DNA of 64,000 bases from assembly GCA_003169975.1 (NCBI GenBank), contig PNAA01000036.1, positions 181,437-245,436 on the forward strand, in the 5' to 3' direction. Source of the DNA: Spartobacteria bacterium (GTDB lineage: Bacteria > Verrucomicrobiota > Verrucomicrobiia > Chthoniobacterales > UBA10450). Both the position numbers and the translations under genes were made by a program. A model generated the notes under the pieces. It was not told the origin of the DNA and did no database searches. It saw only the letters and a list, made by a program, of their open reading frames with translations. This document shows positions 1-10,306 of this stretch, in pieces; the stretch's first letter is position 1; each line of letters begins with the position of its first letter.

Positions 1-436
1 GAACGCCACGTGCCCCGAACCTGAAGGAGGAATCGCGCGCGAGCAAGGGCTGTTCGGCGCGCGCTTCTCGCGTGCTCTTCCCAATCGGTGGCCACGCCGA
101 CAGCGCGAGCGGTCGATCCCAAACTCGTTCTCACATTTAACTAAGACGCGCGAAACGGCTCGACAGATGCAATTGGCAATCAAAGCCGAACAGGGCCAGC
201 GCCCTCTAGACGCTTCGCTCGGCGAAGCGCGGGGTTGGATCATGGCAGACACGGGTCCGCGCGCGCTTCCCAGAGGGAGGTGTCTGCAGGGTTGACAAGC
301 GGCGCGCGTTGCGGTTCAATGGGCGTCGGTTTGCTTCCTCGTCAGTCCTCTCTTTCGAGGCGCTCCGGTTCCGCTCCCCCGCGCAACGCAGGTCCGTCCG
401 GCAACACTTTTTTGTAACTCATCCCATCCCCATTCC
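1..436. other. Gene-free leader of the window with dispersed repeat
   Basis: I find no convincing gene in this stretch. It ends just before yebC and so should hold its promoter, but no clear sigma-70 boxes stand out in the GC-rich sequence. Positions 206-286 hold a dispersed intergenic repeat described separately. The first 100 bases contain phrases such as TCTCGCGTGCT that recur around 10346, which suggests another degenerate intergenic repeat. Short open frames here look like chance products of high GC. Confidence 0.6.
206..286 (+). repeat. Dispersed intergenic repeat, copy A (TAGACGCTTCGC family)
   Basis: It starts with an imperfect palindrome, TAGACGCTTCGCTC followed by GGCGAAGCG, and ends in CCCAGAGGGAGGTGTC. 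The same head and tail occur in reverse orientation at 7138-7221. Partial relatives lie at about 20589-20682 and 51893-51982. All copies are intergenic, as expected of a REP/MITE-like element. Confidence 0.6.
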
Positions 437-1192
437 ATGGCGGGACATAGCAAATGGTCCAAGGTGAAGCGCGCCAAAGGTGCGCTCGACGTCAAACGCG
501 GCACGATGTTCAGCAAGTTCTCGAAGGAGATCAGCATCGCGGCGCGGATTGGCGGCGGCGACCCGGCGGCTAATGTGCGCCTCCGGAGCGTGATCGAAAT
601 GGCCCGGGCGCAAAGCATGCCTAACGACAACATCGAGCGTGCGATCAAACGCGGGACCGGCGAGGGGGTCGACGCCCAGCATTTTGAAGAAATCGTCTAC
701 GAAGGTTACGGACCGGGCGGCGTGGCGGTGATCGTGGAGGCGGCCACCGACAACAAGAACCGCACCGCGGCCGAAATCCGGCGCATCTTTACCAAGAACC
801 ACGGGAACCTGGCAACGAGCGGGAGCGTTTCTTACATGTTTCACAAAAAAGGACAAATCACCGTGCCGCGAGATACGATTACGGAGGAGCGCCTCTTTGA
901 ATTGGCTCTCGAAGCTGGGGCAGAAGAGTTGACAACGGAGGAGGAACAGTATGTTATTCTCACTTCCCACGATCAGCTCTACGCCGTAGCTGAGGCGCTC
1001 AAGCACGCGAGCATCACGATTGAGGGGCAAAAGTTTACTTTCATTCCCGACACGACTGTCCCCGTCACCGACGAGGCGGCTGCGCAACAGGTCCTGCGCC
1101 TCTGCGATAGCCTCGAAGAGGACGACGACGTTCAAAACGTCTATTCCAACTTAGATATCCCTGAAGAGTTGCTGGCCAAGTTGCCAGCGTAG
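437..1192 (+). CDS. yebC: YebC/PmpR (TACO1) family protein
   Basis: This 251-residue protein opens with MAGHSKWSKVKRAKG, the hallmark N-terminus of the YebC/PmpR/TACO1 family, and has the usual family length of about 245-250. The family was annotated as DNA-binding regulators. More recent work links members to translation, relieving ribosome stalling on proline-rich stretches. The internal GVAVIVEAATDNKNRTAAEIR and SVSYMFHKKGQI segments are conserved family blocks. The ATG at 437 is chosen because the conserved sequence begins there; no strong Shine-Dalgarno precedes it. It lies 56 nt upstream of the likely rho start on the same strand, so the two may be co-transcribed. One copy of the CCTAACGA motif (620-627) is read as Pro-Asn-Asp. 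Confidence 0.95.
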   Translation: MAGHSKWSKVKRAKGALDVKRGTMFSKFSKEISIAARIGGGDPAANVRLRSVIEMARAQSMPNDNIERAIKRGTGEGVDAQHFEEIVYEGYGPGGVAVIVEAATDNKNRTAAEIRRIFTKNHGNLATSGSVSYMFHKKGQITVPRDTITEERLFELALEAGAEELTTEEEQYVILTSHDQLYAVAEALKHASITIEGQKFTFIPDTTVPVTDEAAAQQVLRLCDSLEEDDDVQNVYSNLDIPEELLAKLPA

Positions 1193-1248
1193 AGAACTGC
1201 GAGCTGGCACTGTCCGTCGTGTCGCCTCCAGTCAAGCCGGTTTCAATT

Positions 1249-2658
<1,410 letters not shown>

Positions 2659-2689
2659 AATTCACGACCCTTTTCTGACTTGGCATCCC

Positions 2690-2795
2690 GATCCGCCGAA
2701 GGACGGAGAGGGACCTCACAAGCCGCGAGCGATCCGCTCAACATTGAACGCGCAGTGTAACCTGCGAGGTCCTTCGCTCCGCTCAGGATGACAAC
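2690..2795. repeat. REP-like intergenic repeat (CTTCGCTCCGCTCAGGATGACA type)
   Basis: The stretch has inverted halves: CCGAAGGACGGAGAGGGACCT on one side and AGGTCCTTCGCTCCGCTCAG on the other, giving a folded element ending in AGGATGACAA. Sequences of this type (CTTCGCTNCGCTCAGGATGACA) are familiar as dispersed repeats in many environmental bacterial genomes. A relative with GTTGAGCGAAGCGAAACATCTC lies at 3379-3494. Its right edge contains the ATG annotated as the start of the next gene. Confidence 0.55.
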
Positions 2796-3321
2796 AAGGC
2801 GCTCGCCCGAGCCGATCGATTTGGAATTGGAAGTTCTCCCGCCGGAGGAGAAAAAGAAGCGATCCGAACTCGAATCACTCTTCCGCTGGCTCGCGCTCAT
2901 CATGGATAATTTCCTCCGCGTCCCTGGAACCAATTTCCGCTTCGGACTCGATCCGCTCATCGGCCTGCTGCCGGGAGTCGGCGACACCGGCTCCGCCCTT
3001 ATCTCCGCGCTGGCCCTGCTCGCCGCGGCGCGTCACGGACTCCCGAAAATCCTGCTCGCGCGCATGTCGCTCAACATCCTGATCAACGAAGCGGTCGGCA
3101 TCGTCCCGCTCGTCGGCGATGCCTTCTCCTTCTGGTTCAAGTCCAACGCGCGCAATTACGAGCTTCTGCAACGCCAAACCGCCGCACCGCGTCGCTCGAC
3201 GAAAGGCGACTGGCTTTTCGTCGCGCTCGTCCTGGGCGCCTTGTTCCTAATCCTCGTCGTTAGTCTGGCCGTCAGTTTCTGGTTACTCTACAAAATCGCG
3301 AGGTTCCTGGGGCTAAGCTGA
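2788..3321 (+). CDS. DUF4112 domain membrane protein
   Basis: The 177-residue protein matches the DUF4112 pattern: an N-terminal amphipathic region, then VPGTNFRFGLDPLIGLLPGVGD, a Gly-rich hydrophobic hairpin, and IVPLVGDAFSFWFKSNARNYELL. A C-terminal transmembrane helix lies at about residues 144-170. The function of the family is unknown; it is predicted to sit in the inner membrane. The ATG at 2788 lies inside the dispersed CTCAGGATGACAA repeat, so the first residues may have been supplied by a repeat insertion. The next in-frame ATG (2902, before DNFLRVPG) would remove the charged N-terminus but keep the domain. It stands alone between rho and the convergent glnE. Confidence 0.85.
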   Translation: MTTRRSPEPIDLELEVLPPEEKKKRSELESLFRWLALIMDNFLRVPGTNFRFGLDPLIGLLPGVGDTGSALISALALLAAARHGLPKILLARMSLNILINEAVGIVPLVGDAFSFWFKSNARNYELLQRQTAAPRRSTKGDWLFVALVLGALFLILVVSLAVSFWLLYKIARFLGLS

Positions 3322-3378
3322 CAAACTCGGGCGGCGCCTTTTCCTGCGACGAACCCTATCCCCTCCCAGAACCCCTTT

Positions 3379-3494
3379 CCCAGAGATGTCATGTTGAGCG
3401 AAGCGAAACATCTCTGATCATTTCCCCGGTTGGCCTGCTTCCCCAATAGTCAGAGATTCTTCGCCCGCGACTGCGGGATCATGAATGACAGTTT
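3379..3494. repeat. REP-like inverted repeat between convergent genes
   Basis: CAGAGATGT (3381-3389) pairs with ACATCTCTG (3408-3416) around GTTGAGCGAAGCG. A second partial arm, GTCAGAGATTCTTCGCCC, follows at about 3451-3468 and ends near GAATGACAG. It lies between the convergent DUF4112 gene and glnE and could act as a bidirectional terminator or be a mobile REP-like element. Confidence 0.55.
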
Positions 3495-3510
3495 TGGGAT
3501 AGGTTAGGTT

Positions 3511-6243
3511 CTATTCCACGAGATAGCGCATCCGAAGCGACCGAATCACCTCCCGCGCCCGGCCGTAAGGCGCATGAAAATCCTGGATCGTCGCGAATTT
3601 CATCCGCCGGGCGAAGCGGTCTTCTTCGTCGCGCGCGGTCGGCAAGTTCGAGACCCCGCGGTTCTGCCAGCGGCGGAGGACCGACTCGCAGCGGCGCAAA
3701 AAGCTATAGGCATCGCGGAGTCTTTCCGCGTCGCTCTTCTCCACGATCTTCTTCGCGGCGAGTTTTCCGATCGCCCCCAAAAAATTTGGCTCCCAGACGC
3801 GGTGGCGCATCTGCAGCGCCTGAACCAAGAATTCGGCTTCGATCATGCCGCCAATCCCGGTCTTGAAGTCGAAGAAATCGTTCCCGCTCCCCCGATCGTT
3901 CGCGATCCGGACGAGCATGTTTTCGATTTGCCTAACGAGATCGGAACGACCGCCCGCCTCCCGCCAGAGCTCCTTGGCGAGCGCTTCAAATTCAAAACGG
4001 AGCGGCCCGCCGATCGCCCGGCAGCGCGTCAGCGACTGCAGCTCCCAGAACTGTGCGCGCGTATTGTAATACGCCCGGAAGGTTTCGAGCGAACAAACCA
4101 GCGGCCCTTTTTCGCCATCCGGACGGAGGCGGGCGTCGAGCTTCGCGAGGCGGCCTTCCGCGCTGGATTGCGCCAGCGTCGCGACCAGATTCTGCGCCGC
4201 GCGCGGATCGTCGCCCACGAACAGGACGTCGAGATCGGCGCCGTAGCCAATTTCGCGGCCACCGAATTTTCCGAGTGCCACGATGGTGAGTGACTGGTCG
4301 GGATTCAAGAGGCGATCGACGAAAACCAAACAGGCTTCCGCGACATCGTTCTGCTCGGCGAGCAACTGCAGGAGCGGCGCCAGCTCCAGGACGTCGCGCA
4401 GCAGGATGCGCAACAGCTCGCGCTGCCGATAAATCCGCACCGGGTCGAGATTGGTGCTCGTTGCCCCTAACGAACTTAAGCGCTCGAGATGTTGCGCCAC
4501 ATCGAACGAGCGATCAAGCATCCCGCTGCGCGTCAGTTCCTCGAGCAACTGCGGGCGGCGGATCAGCCAGCTGCCGGCGACCTCGCTCGCGTCAAAGGTT
4601 TTGACCAGCAACTCGAGGAGGCGAGGATTCGCCGCGAGCAACTCAAATAACAGGCTGCGCAAGCCGTAAGCCTCCACGAAACGCACGAACTGAATCAACG
4701 TCGCATTCGGATCGGCCGCGCGCCCCAGCCAGGTGAGGAGCAGCGGCCGCAGCTTCCGGAAAATCTGCCGGGTGCGCGGCGCGACATGAAAGCCGGCCGC
4801 GCTCTCGCCGAGTTGGGCGAAGGTTTTTGCTGCCTGCTCCGGGTCGCGGAAAATGCCAAAATCGGGCGCGCCGGAATCCTTCGCCCTGGCCGTTGGATCC
4901 ACCACCCGCTGGAAGATCGCGCGCACCCGCTGCATCTGCTCGCGCAAGGCGGTCAGCAGATTGGCGCCACTGGCAAAGCCGAGGCTGCGCGCGAGCAATT
5001 GCAGCGTTTCGCCATTCTCGGGCACGGTATGCGTTTGCTGTTCGGCCTCGATCTGGAGCCGATGCTCGACGCGGCGCAAGAAGCAATAGGCGGCATCGAG
5101 TTGTCCCGCGTCCTCGTTAGGCACAAACTCCAGCTCGGCCAGTCCGCGAATCGCTTTCAGGGTGCTGGGTTCCTGCAAAAACGGGTGCCGCGCGGCGTGC
5201 AGCAGCTGGAGCGCTTGGACGACGAACTCGATTTCGCGAATCCCACCGGCACCGAGTTTGACATTCCGCTCCCGGTGCTTGTGGCCGACGATGTCGCGTT
5301 CGATCCGGCGCTTGATCGCCGCGACTTCATCGAGCAGGTCGGGCGTCGGGCTCTTCGGAAAAATAAACGGCTGCAGCTGGCGCAGGAAATCGTAAGCCAG
5401 CTCGCCGTCGCCGCAGATCCAGCGCCCTTTGATCAACGCCAGGCGCTCCCACATCTCTCCGAAACCGGCGTAATAATTTTCCATGCTCTCGAGCGAACGA
5501 ACGAGCGGTCCCGCGCGCCCTTCCGGCCGCAGGCGCAGGTCGACGCGAAAGAGCGAGCCCGCCGGGTCGGAGGCGGCAAAGGTTTCGATGATCTTGTTGC
5601 CGAGCCGCGTGAACCATTCGTGATAACTGAACTTGGCCGTCAACTGCCCCTCGTCGCTGTAGACGAAGATCAAGTCGACGTCGGAGCTGTGGTTCAACTC
5701 GCGCCCGCCCAACTTGCCCACCCCGATGACTGCGAACTGGCTCTCGGGTGAGCCCCAGCGCTGCCGCAGTTCCTCGTTCCAATGGTCGTAAACGGTCGTT
5801 AGGCAAATATCGGCCAGTTGCGACAGCTCGATCATCGTCTCCTCGAGCGGCGCCGCCCCAGCGACTTCGCGCAACGCGATCCGGACCATTTCGCGCCCTT
5901 TCCAGAGACGGAGAAGACGAAAGTTATCGGCCGGGATCGGCGCGCGACCGGCAAGATTGTGCAGGTCAGTCAGCATCCGCCCGTAGCCGCGGCGATCGGC
6001 GCAGGCATCGGGGTGCGCGAGCCAGAGGAGGATCCCTGGTTGCTGAATCAGCCGCGCCCCGCAGATGATCGAGACCGAAAGGAGATGAAAAAGCGCATCC
6101 GCGCCTAACGGAAAGCCGGAGATGATTTCGGCCAGCGGCGGACCATCCGGCGGCCAGTTGGCTTCCATCGCCGCCAGTGTCGCCGCCACCTGCGCCGGAC
6201 GAATGCTCCGGGAAATCTCGCCTAACGAATCCGCACCCGCCAC
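3511..6243 (-). CDS. glnE: Bifunctional glutamine synthetase adenylyltransferase/deadenylase
   Basis: GlnE reversibly adenylylates glutamine synthetase in response to PII and glutamine. The 910-residue protein has the tandem architecture of the family. The first nucleotidyltransferase site, GKLGGRELNHSSDVDLIFVY (residues 176-195), is the expected deadenylylase half. The second, GKFGGREIGYGADLDVLFV (about residues 655-675), is the expected adenylylase half. Both keep the paired Asp residues, so both activities are predicted. The start is GTG at 6243, one base after the stop of the upstream rhomboid-like gene, which implies translational coupling. Four exact CCTAACGA motifs lie inside the gene. 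Confidence 0.95.
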   Translation of the reverse strand: MAGADSLGEISRSIRPAQVAATLAAMEANWPPDGPPLAEIISGFPLGADALFHLLSVSIICGARLIQQPGILLWLAHPDACADRRGYGRMLTDLHNLAGRAPIPADNFRLLRLWKGREMVRIALREVAGAAPLEETMIELSQLADICLTTVYDHWNEELRQRWGSPESQFAVIGVGKLGGRELNHSSDVDLIFVYSDEGQLTAKFSYHEWFTRLGNKIIETFAASDPAGSLFRVDLRLRPEGRAGPLVRSLESMENYYAGFGEMWERLALIKGRWICGDGELAYDFLRQLQPFIFPKSPTPDLLDEVAAIKRRIERDIVGHKHRERNVKLGAGGIREIEFVVQALQLLHAARHPFLQEPSTLKAIRGLAELEFVPNEDAGQLDAAYCFLRRVEHRLQIEAEQQTHTVPENGETLQLLARSLGFASGANLLTALREQMQRVRAIFQRVVDPTARAKDSGAPDFGIFRDPEQAAKTFAQLGESAAGFHVAPRTRQIFRKLRPLLLTWLGRAADPNATLIQFVRFVEAYGLRSLLFELLAANPRLLELLVKTFDASEVAGSWLIRRPQLLEELTRSGMLDRSFDVAQHLERLSSLGATSTNLDPVRIYRQRELLRILLRDVLELAPLLQLLAEQNDVAEACLVFVDRLLNPDQSLTIVALGKFGGREIGYGADLDVLFVGDDPRAAQNLVATLAQSSAEGRLAKLDARLRPDGEKGPLVCSLETFRAYYNTRAQFWELQSLTRCRAIGGPLRFEFEALAKELWREAGGRSDLVRQIENMLVRIANDRGSGNDFFDFKTGIGGMIEAEFLVQALQMRHRVWEPNFLGAIGKLAAKKIVEKSDAERLRDAYSFLRRCESVLRRWQNRGVSNLPTARDEEDRFARRMKFATIQDFHAPYGRAREVIRSLRMRYLVE

Positions 6244-6244
6244 G

Positions 6245-7078
6245 CTATTGCGGTGGTTCGGGCATCTTTTCGCGCGCCTGCGCCAGGGTGCGTCGCTCGC
6301 CTCGGGTCAGGCTCTCGACGCCGCTCCGCGATATTTTTTCCAGGAGCGGATCGATCTCCTCGGCAATGAATTCTTCGAGCGACATCTGGCGGCGGCGTTC
6401 CCGCACCACCCGCCGCTCGCGCAGCGCTCGTTGCACAAACGAGGGGCGGCCGAACCCGAGGAGATGCGCATAGAGCCAGCCCGCGGCACTGCCGCCCAGA
6501 TAAGAGCTATGGCCAACCACGCCGTGCCGGTCGAACACCAGGAGCAGGACGCCGACCGCGAAGAGGGCATAACTGAGGTGCTTCGTCTTGAGCTTTATCG
6601 GCAGGAGGAAAAAGATCGATTGGGTCAGTTCCAGCTCCGGCAGAATGGTGGCGAAAGCCACGACCACCGCCGCGACGCCGCCGGAAGCCGCGAGCAACAC
6701 GCTGGTCGCGGGCATGAGGAAAAGGTGGCTGAGCTCGCCGCCGATCGCGCCGCAGAAGTAAAGATAAAGGAAATGTTTTTGCCCAAGGATTGATTCCACG
6801 TCGCGACCGATGAGATAAAGCACGAGCATGTTGGCGGCGAATTGGAAGAGACCGGCGTGCAAAAACAGCGCGCTGAAAAACTGCCAGGCGTAGGCCTGGT
6901 CGATGCCGCGATAGCTCAGGCCCAGATACTCAGGGACGACGGCCGGTTCATACGCCTGGAGCAGCTGTTGCGCGATGAAAAGGGCGAGATTGACACCCAG
7001 CAACGATAACAGAACGACGCGCTGCCGAGGCATCCAGCGGGGTGCGTGCGACGAAGCTTTTCGGCCGGACAAACGCAT
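6245..7078 (-). CDS. Rhomboid-like membrane protein, probably not proteolytic
   Basis: The 277-residue protein has a rhomboid fold pattern. LHAGLFQFAANMLVLYLIGRDVES (residues 73-96) matches the HxxxNM region and AASGGVAAV (130-138) carries the nucleophile-like Ser132. The segment that normally reads A-H-L-G-G is SSYLGGSAAG (191-200), so Tyr193 stands where the catalytic His is expected. A soluble tail ends in SRSGVESLTRGERRTLAQAREKM, a C-terminal pattern also seen on other bacterial rhomboid-like proteins. At least five hydrophobic segments are visible. It lies directly upstream of glnE (1-nt gap). I infer a pseudo-protease; an alternative alignment using His190 as the base cannot be excluded. 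Confidence 0.75.
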   Translation of the reverse strand: MRLSGRKASSHAPRWMPRQRVVLLSLLGVNLALFIAQQLLQAYEPAVVPEYLGLSYRGIDQAYAWQFFSALFLHAGLFQFAANMLVLYLIGRDVESILGQKHFLYLYFCGAIGGELSHLFLMPATSVLLAASGGVAAVVVAFATILPELELTQSIFFLLPIKLKTKHLSYALFAVGVLLLVFDRHGVVGHSSYLGGSAAGWLYAHLLGFGRPSFVQRALRERRVVRERRRQMSLEEFIAEEIDPLLEKISRSGVESLTRGERRTLAQAREKMPEPPQ

Positions 7079-7137
7079 ACCTGAAAATATCGCAAACGCT
7101 TCGGGTTGTCATTGGGAATCAAAGGCAGGCGCTCGGT

Positions 7138-7221
7138 CGACACCTCCCTCTGGGAGGCGACGGTATCGGTTTTACTTAACAATCACCGTCTTCCCGCGCG
7201 CTTCGCGGAGCGAAGCGTCTA
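7138..7221 (-). repeat. Dispersed intergenic repeat, copy B (TAGACGCTTCGC family)
   Basis: Read on the minus strand it begins GTAGACGCTTCGCTCCGCGAAGCG and ends CCCAGAGGGAGGTGTCGA, mirroring copy A at 206-286. It fills the gap between the YegS-like gene and the rhomboid-like gene. The central 30-40 bases are less conserved than the ends. Confidence 0.6.
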
Positions 7222-8082
7222 CCTCGGCGCGAGCACCTTCAGGCGCCGCGGCCTCATCTGAAACTCAACCGGGCAACCACCGACCAATTCCCCATCCAGC
7301 TCGACCGGCACGTCTTCCACGCTGCTCACCCGCAAGCGCCGGGTTTGGAAATATTCCACCTCCCGCGTCGTGATGTCGGACGTGAAAATGACGTTCTGCA
7401 AATACTTAATCACCTCGATGTAGCCGAGCTGCTTGAAGACGAGCACGTCGAACAGCCCGTCGTCGATCACCGCATGCTTGAAGAAGGGGAACGGGCCGCC
7501 GTAAAGCCGTCCGTTGCCGACGAGAACAAACGATCCCTCCTCCGTCAGCGCGTCTTCCGACTCGATCAGCAACCGGGGCGGGCGCCGGCTGGCGATCTGC
7601 GCGGCGGAGATGAGATAGCTGAGGGGACCGAAGTTTCTTTTGAAGGTGAGGCTGGTTTCTTTCACTACCTGCGCGTCGAGCCCGACCCCGGCCAGCTGGA
7701 CAAAATGCTTTCCGTTAGCCGTGGGCAAATCGATCAGCCGCGTTTGTTCCGCGCGAATAATTTCCCAGCAGCGCCCAAGATCGTTCGCCGGGAGGCCGAG
7801 CTCGTTCGCAAAGACATTCATCGTGCCCATCGGCATCAAGCCAAGCGCCGCGTCGGAATCGGCCATCCCATTGACGACTTCGTGGATCGTTCCGTCGCCG
7901 CCCGCCGCGACGATTTGTTCGAAGCCCTCGGCGACCGCGTTGCGCGCCAGCTGCTCGGCCTCCCCGGCCCGTGCCGTCGCGCAGAGCAAGGCGTCGCCGC
8001 ACAGTTCACGCAGCCGCTCCGTCCAACGCCGGGCACGTTCGCTCCGCGCGGTTGGGTTGAGAATGACACAGGTCCTGGCCAA
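7219..8082 (-). CDS. Diacylglycerol kinase family lipid kinase (YegS-like)
   Basis: The family phosphorylates diacylglycerol or related lipids at the inner membrane. The 287-residue protein shows the start VILNPTARSERA, the nucleotide-binding AAGGDGTIHEVVNG (residues 59-72), the PMGTMNVFANELGLP block and the C-terminal LDGELVGGCPVEF typical of DAGK_cat/YegS proteins. Length fits the family (about 290). The ATG at 8082 begins the conserved sequence. It is divergent from the AsmA-like gene at 8145 across 62 bp, which must hold both promoters and a TTGTTAGGC variant of the recurrent motif. Substrate specificity cannot be told from sequence. Confidence 0.88.
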   Translation of the reverse strand: MARTCVILNPTARSERARRWTERLRELCGDALLCATARAGEAEQLARNAVAEGFEQIVAAGGDGTIHEVVNGMADSDAALGLMPMGTMNVFANELGLPANDLGRCWEIIRAEQTRLIDLPTANGKHFVQLAGVGLDAQVVKETSLTFKRNFGPLSYLISAAQIASRRPPRLLIESEDALTEEGSFVLVGNGRLYGGPFPFFKHAVIDDGLFDVLVFKQLGYIEVIKYLQNVIFTSDITTREVEYFQTRRLRVSSVEDVPVELDGELVGGCPVEFQMRPRRLKVLAPR

Positions 8083-8144
8083 GAGATTACCTTGTTAGGC
8101 GGGTTTCATCTTTTCTTCAATCCCGCACTGCGTAACTTTCCCCG

Positions 8145-9734
8145 GTGAAAAAACTCCGCCGGCTCCTGCTCTGGCTCATCGGGGGGGTATTGGTTTTGGC
8201 CGGCATGGTGTTGATCGGGGTGAATCTCTATCTGCAATCGCAGGGCACACACCATCGCATTCAGCAGGAACTCAGCCAGCGGCTCGGCACCCCGCTGCAT
8301 TTGCGCCAGATCAGCGTGACGCCGTGGAGCGGATTAAAACTCAACGGGATCACCATTCCGCAGGAACCGGGCAAGATCGGGGGAGACTTTCTCCAGGCGC
8401 AGACCTTTCAGCTGCGGGTGCAATTCTGGTCGCTCTTCAGCGATCGGCTCGTCATTCGGCAGGTGTCCTTGATCAAACCGGAAGTCGTTTGGGCACAAAA
8501 TTCCGCGGGAAAATGGCGCCTGCCCGAGTTGCCGCTGGAGAAGAAAGTGCTCGCCCCACCAACGACGCGCGCGGCTGCCAACACGACCGTGGTCTCTTCT
8601 CTTCCCGCAAGCGCCGCACCACCCGCGAGCGCGACCGCGCCTAACGAACCCGCCCTGGCAGCAGTGCCCGCGCCCGTTTTCACCCCGGAGGTGCAGCGCG
8701 TCAATCTGAAGGATGGCAACTTTACCTTCCTCGATTCCGCCGGTCGGGTGATCGCCAAATTCAGCAGGCTCGATTTCCGCTCCGGCTTCCGCACCGCGAC
8801 GGAAATCGCGGGCAACGCGAGGGTCGAAAGAATTTCCCTGCGCGACAGGTTCTTCATCGAGGATCTCGAGTCGCCGCTGCGCTACGATCCAGCGGAACTC
8901 GGCTTTTCCAACATTTCTGCGCACGCCGCCGGGGGCGTGATCAGCGGACGCTTCGAGATGCAGCTGCAGGCCGAGGATTCTCCTTTCACCGCCGTGGTGA
9001 AGTTCCGCGATCTCCAGGCCGAGAAATTGCTGACCAATGCGGGCGGTCCGGCCGGCATGCTCCACGGGCAAGTGGAAGGGTTCCTCGATGCTTCGGGCAA
9101 GACCGCCGACAGCAACGCACTTGCGGGCCACGGCGAGATCATTTTGCGCGATGGAAAATTGCAGCAATACAGCCTCCTCGTCGCGCTCGGCCAGATCCTC
9201 CAGATCGATGAGTTGACTCAACTGCAACTGGAACAAGCGGAAGTGAAATATCACATCAGCCCCGGCATCGTCACGATCGATCAACTCCTCCTGCGCTCGC
9301 CCAACATCCGCCTCTCCGCCACCGGCACGATCAATTTCAAAGGTCGAATGCGCCTCAATTCGCAACTGGCATTGAACGATAAAATTCGACGGCAACTCTT
9401 CGCCCCGATCCGTGAAAATTTTCAGCCAATCAATGATCCGCCCGGTTATGCCGCGGTCGATTTCAAGATCAGCGGGACGGTGGAGCGCCCAAAAACCGAC
9501 TTGATGGACAAACTCGTCGGGCGCGATTTGCGCGACCTCGGCGGCGTCATCAGCAGCTTCTTTGGTCACGCGAAGAAGAAAAAACCGCAGGATGAAGCCG
9601 CTCCGCCCTCGCCCACGCCCTCGCCCTCGCCTAACGATGCCGTGCCGGCTCTCTCTCCCGCCCCTTCGACGCCGTCCCCAACGCCCGGCGAATCGACGCC
9701 CGAGACTTCGGCGACCCCGTCGCCCTCGCCATGA
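8145..9734 (+). CDS. AsmA-like envelope protein with Pro/Ser/Thr-rich tail
   Basis: The 529-residue protein starts with GTG and has one N-terminal membrane anchor (residues about 6-28). Beta-rich sequence follows that resembles AsmA/DUF748-type proteins: THHRIQQELSQRLGTPLHLRQISV near the start and INFKGRMRLNSQLAL near the C-terminal AsmA region. Such proteins span the periplasm and are linked to lipid transport to the outer membrane. A long Ala/Pro linker lies at about residues 140-180 and the last 45 residues are nearly all Pro, Ser, Thr and Ala. Its stop overlaps the rsmD start (ATGA), so the two are translationally coupled. Family assignment is good, exact role unknown. Confidence 0.75.
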   Translation: MKKLRRLLLWLIGGVLVLAGMVLIGVNLYLQSQGTHHRIQQELSQRLGTPLHLRQISVTPWSGLKLNGITIPQEPGKIGGDFLQAQTFQLRVQFWSLFSDRLVIRQVSLIKPEVVWAQNSAGKWRLPELPLEKKVLAPPTTRAAANTTVVSSLPASAAPPASATAPNEPALAAVPAPVFTPEVQRVNLKDGNFTFLDSAGRVIAKFSRLDFRSGFRTATEIAGNARVERISLRDRFFIEDLESPLRYDPAELGFSNISAHAAGGVISGRFEMQLQAEDSPFTAVVKFRDLQAEKLLTNAGGPAGMLHGQVEGFLDASGKTADSNALAGHGEIILRDGKLQQYSLLVALGQILQIDELTQLQLEQAEVKYHISPGIVTIDQLLLRSPNIRLSATGTINFKGRMRLNSQLALNDKIRRQLFAPIRENFQPINDPPGYAAVDFKISGTVERPKTDLMDKLVGRDLRDLGGVISSFFGHAKKKKPQDEAAPPSPTPSPSPNDAVPALSPAPSTPSPTPGESTPETSATPSPSP

Positions 9735-10306
9735 GAGTCATTGCCGGAACCTCCGGCGGCATCCGGCTCGTCGTTCCCAAGACCGACATTCGGCCGACGA
9801 TGGATCGGGTAAAGGCCGCCATATTCTCGAGCCTCGGTGATCGCGTGATCGGCGCGCGCGTCCTTGATCTTTTTGCGGGGACCGGGGCGCTCGGTATTGA
9901 AGCCCTCAGCCGCGGGGCCGCGTCGGTCATGTTCGTGGAGAGCGATCGCCAGGCCATCACCGCGATCGAGCGCAATCTCGCGCAAACCGGCCTGAGCGGG
10001 CGCGTTCGGAAACAGGACGTCTTTGATTTTCTCAGCTACGCCAGTACGGCCGAGCCGCACGATCTGATCTTCGCCGATCCGCCCTACGATAAATCGAAAC
10101 TGGGCGACGCCTTCACCAAGTTGCTTTTGCGCAACGATCGCCTGCCGGCACGCCTAACGAATGAAGGAATCTTCATCCTCGAAAAACAACCGGCGGAACG
10201 CCTGCCCGCGACGGACTTTTGGGAGCTCTTGCGGCGCAAGACCTACGGCGCGACCGAGACAATTTTCCTGCAACGAAAATTTGCTTCGCCCGAGGAGGAG
10301 CCATGA
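9731..10306 (+). CDS. rsmD: 16S rRNA (guanine(966)-N(2))-methyltransferase RsmD
   Basis: RsmD methylates G966 of 16S rRNA during 30S assembly using SAM. The 191-residue protein has MRVIAGTSGGIRLVVP and RPTMDRVKAAIFSSL at the N-terminus. The SAM-binding motif is VLDLFAGTGALGIEALSRGA, and the catalytic motif is FADPPY (about residue 115), as in N2-guanine methyltransferases. Length fits the family. The ATG overlaps the stop of the AsmA-like gene by 4 nt. The recurrent motif at 10153-10160 is read as Leu-Thr-Asn-Glu. Confidence 0.93.
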   Translation: MRVIAGTSGGIRLVVPKTDIRPTMDRVKAAIFSSLGDRVIGARVLDLFAGTGALGIEALSRGAASVMFVESDRQAITAIERNLAQTGLSGRVRKQDVFDFLSYASTAEPHDLIFADPPYDKSKLGDAFTKLLLRNDRLPARLTNEGIFILEKQPAERLPATDFWELLRRKTYGATETIFLQRKFASPEEEP

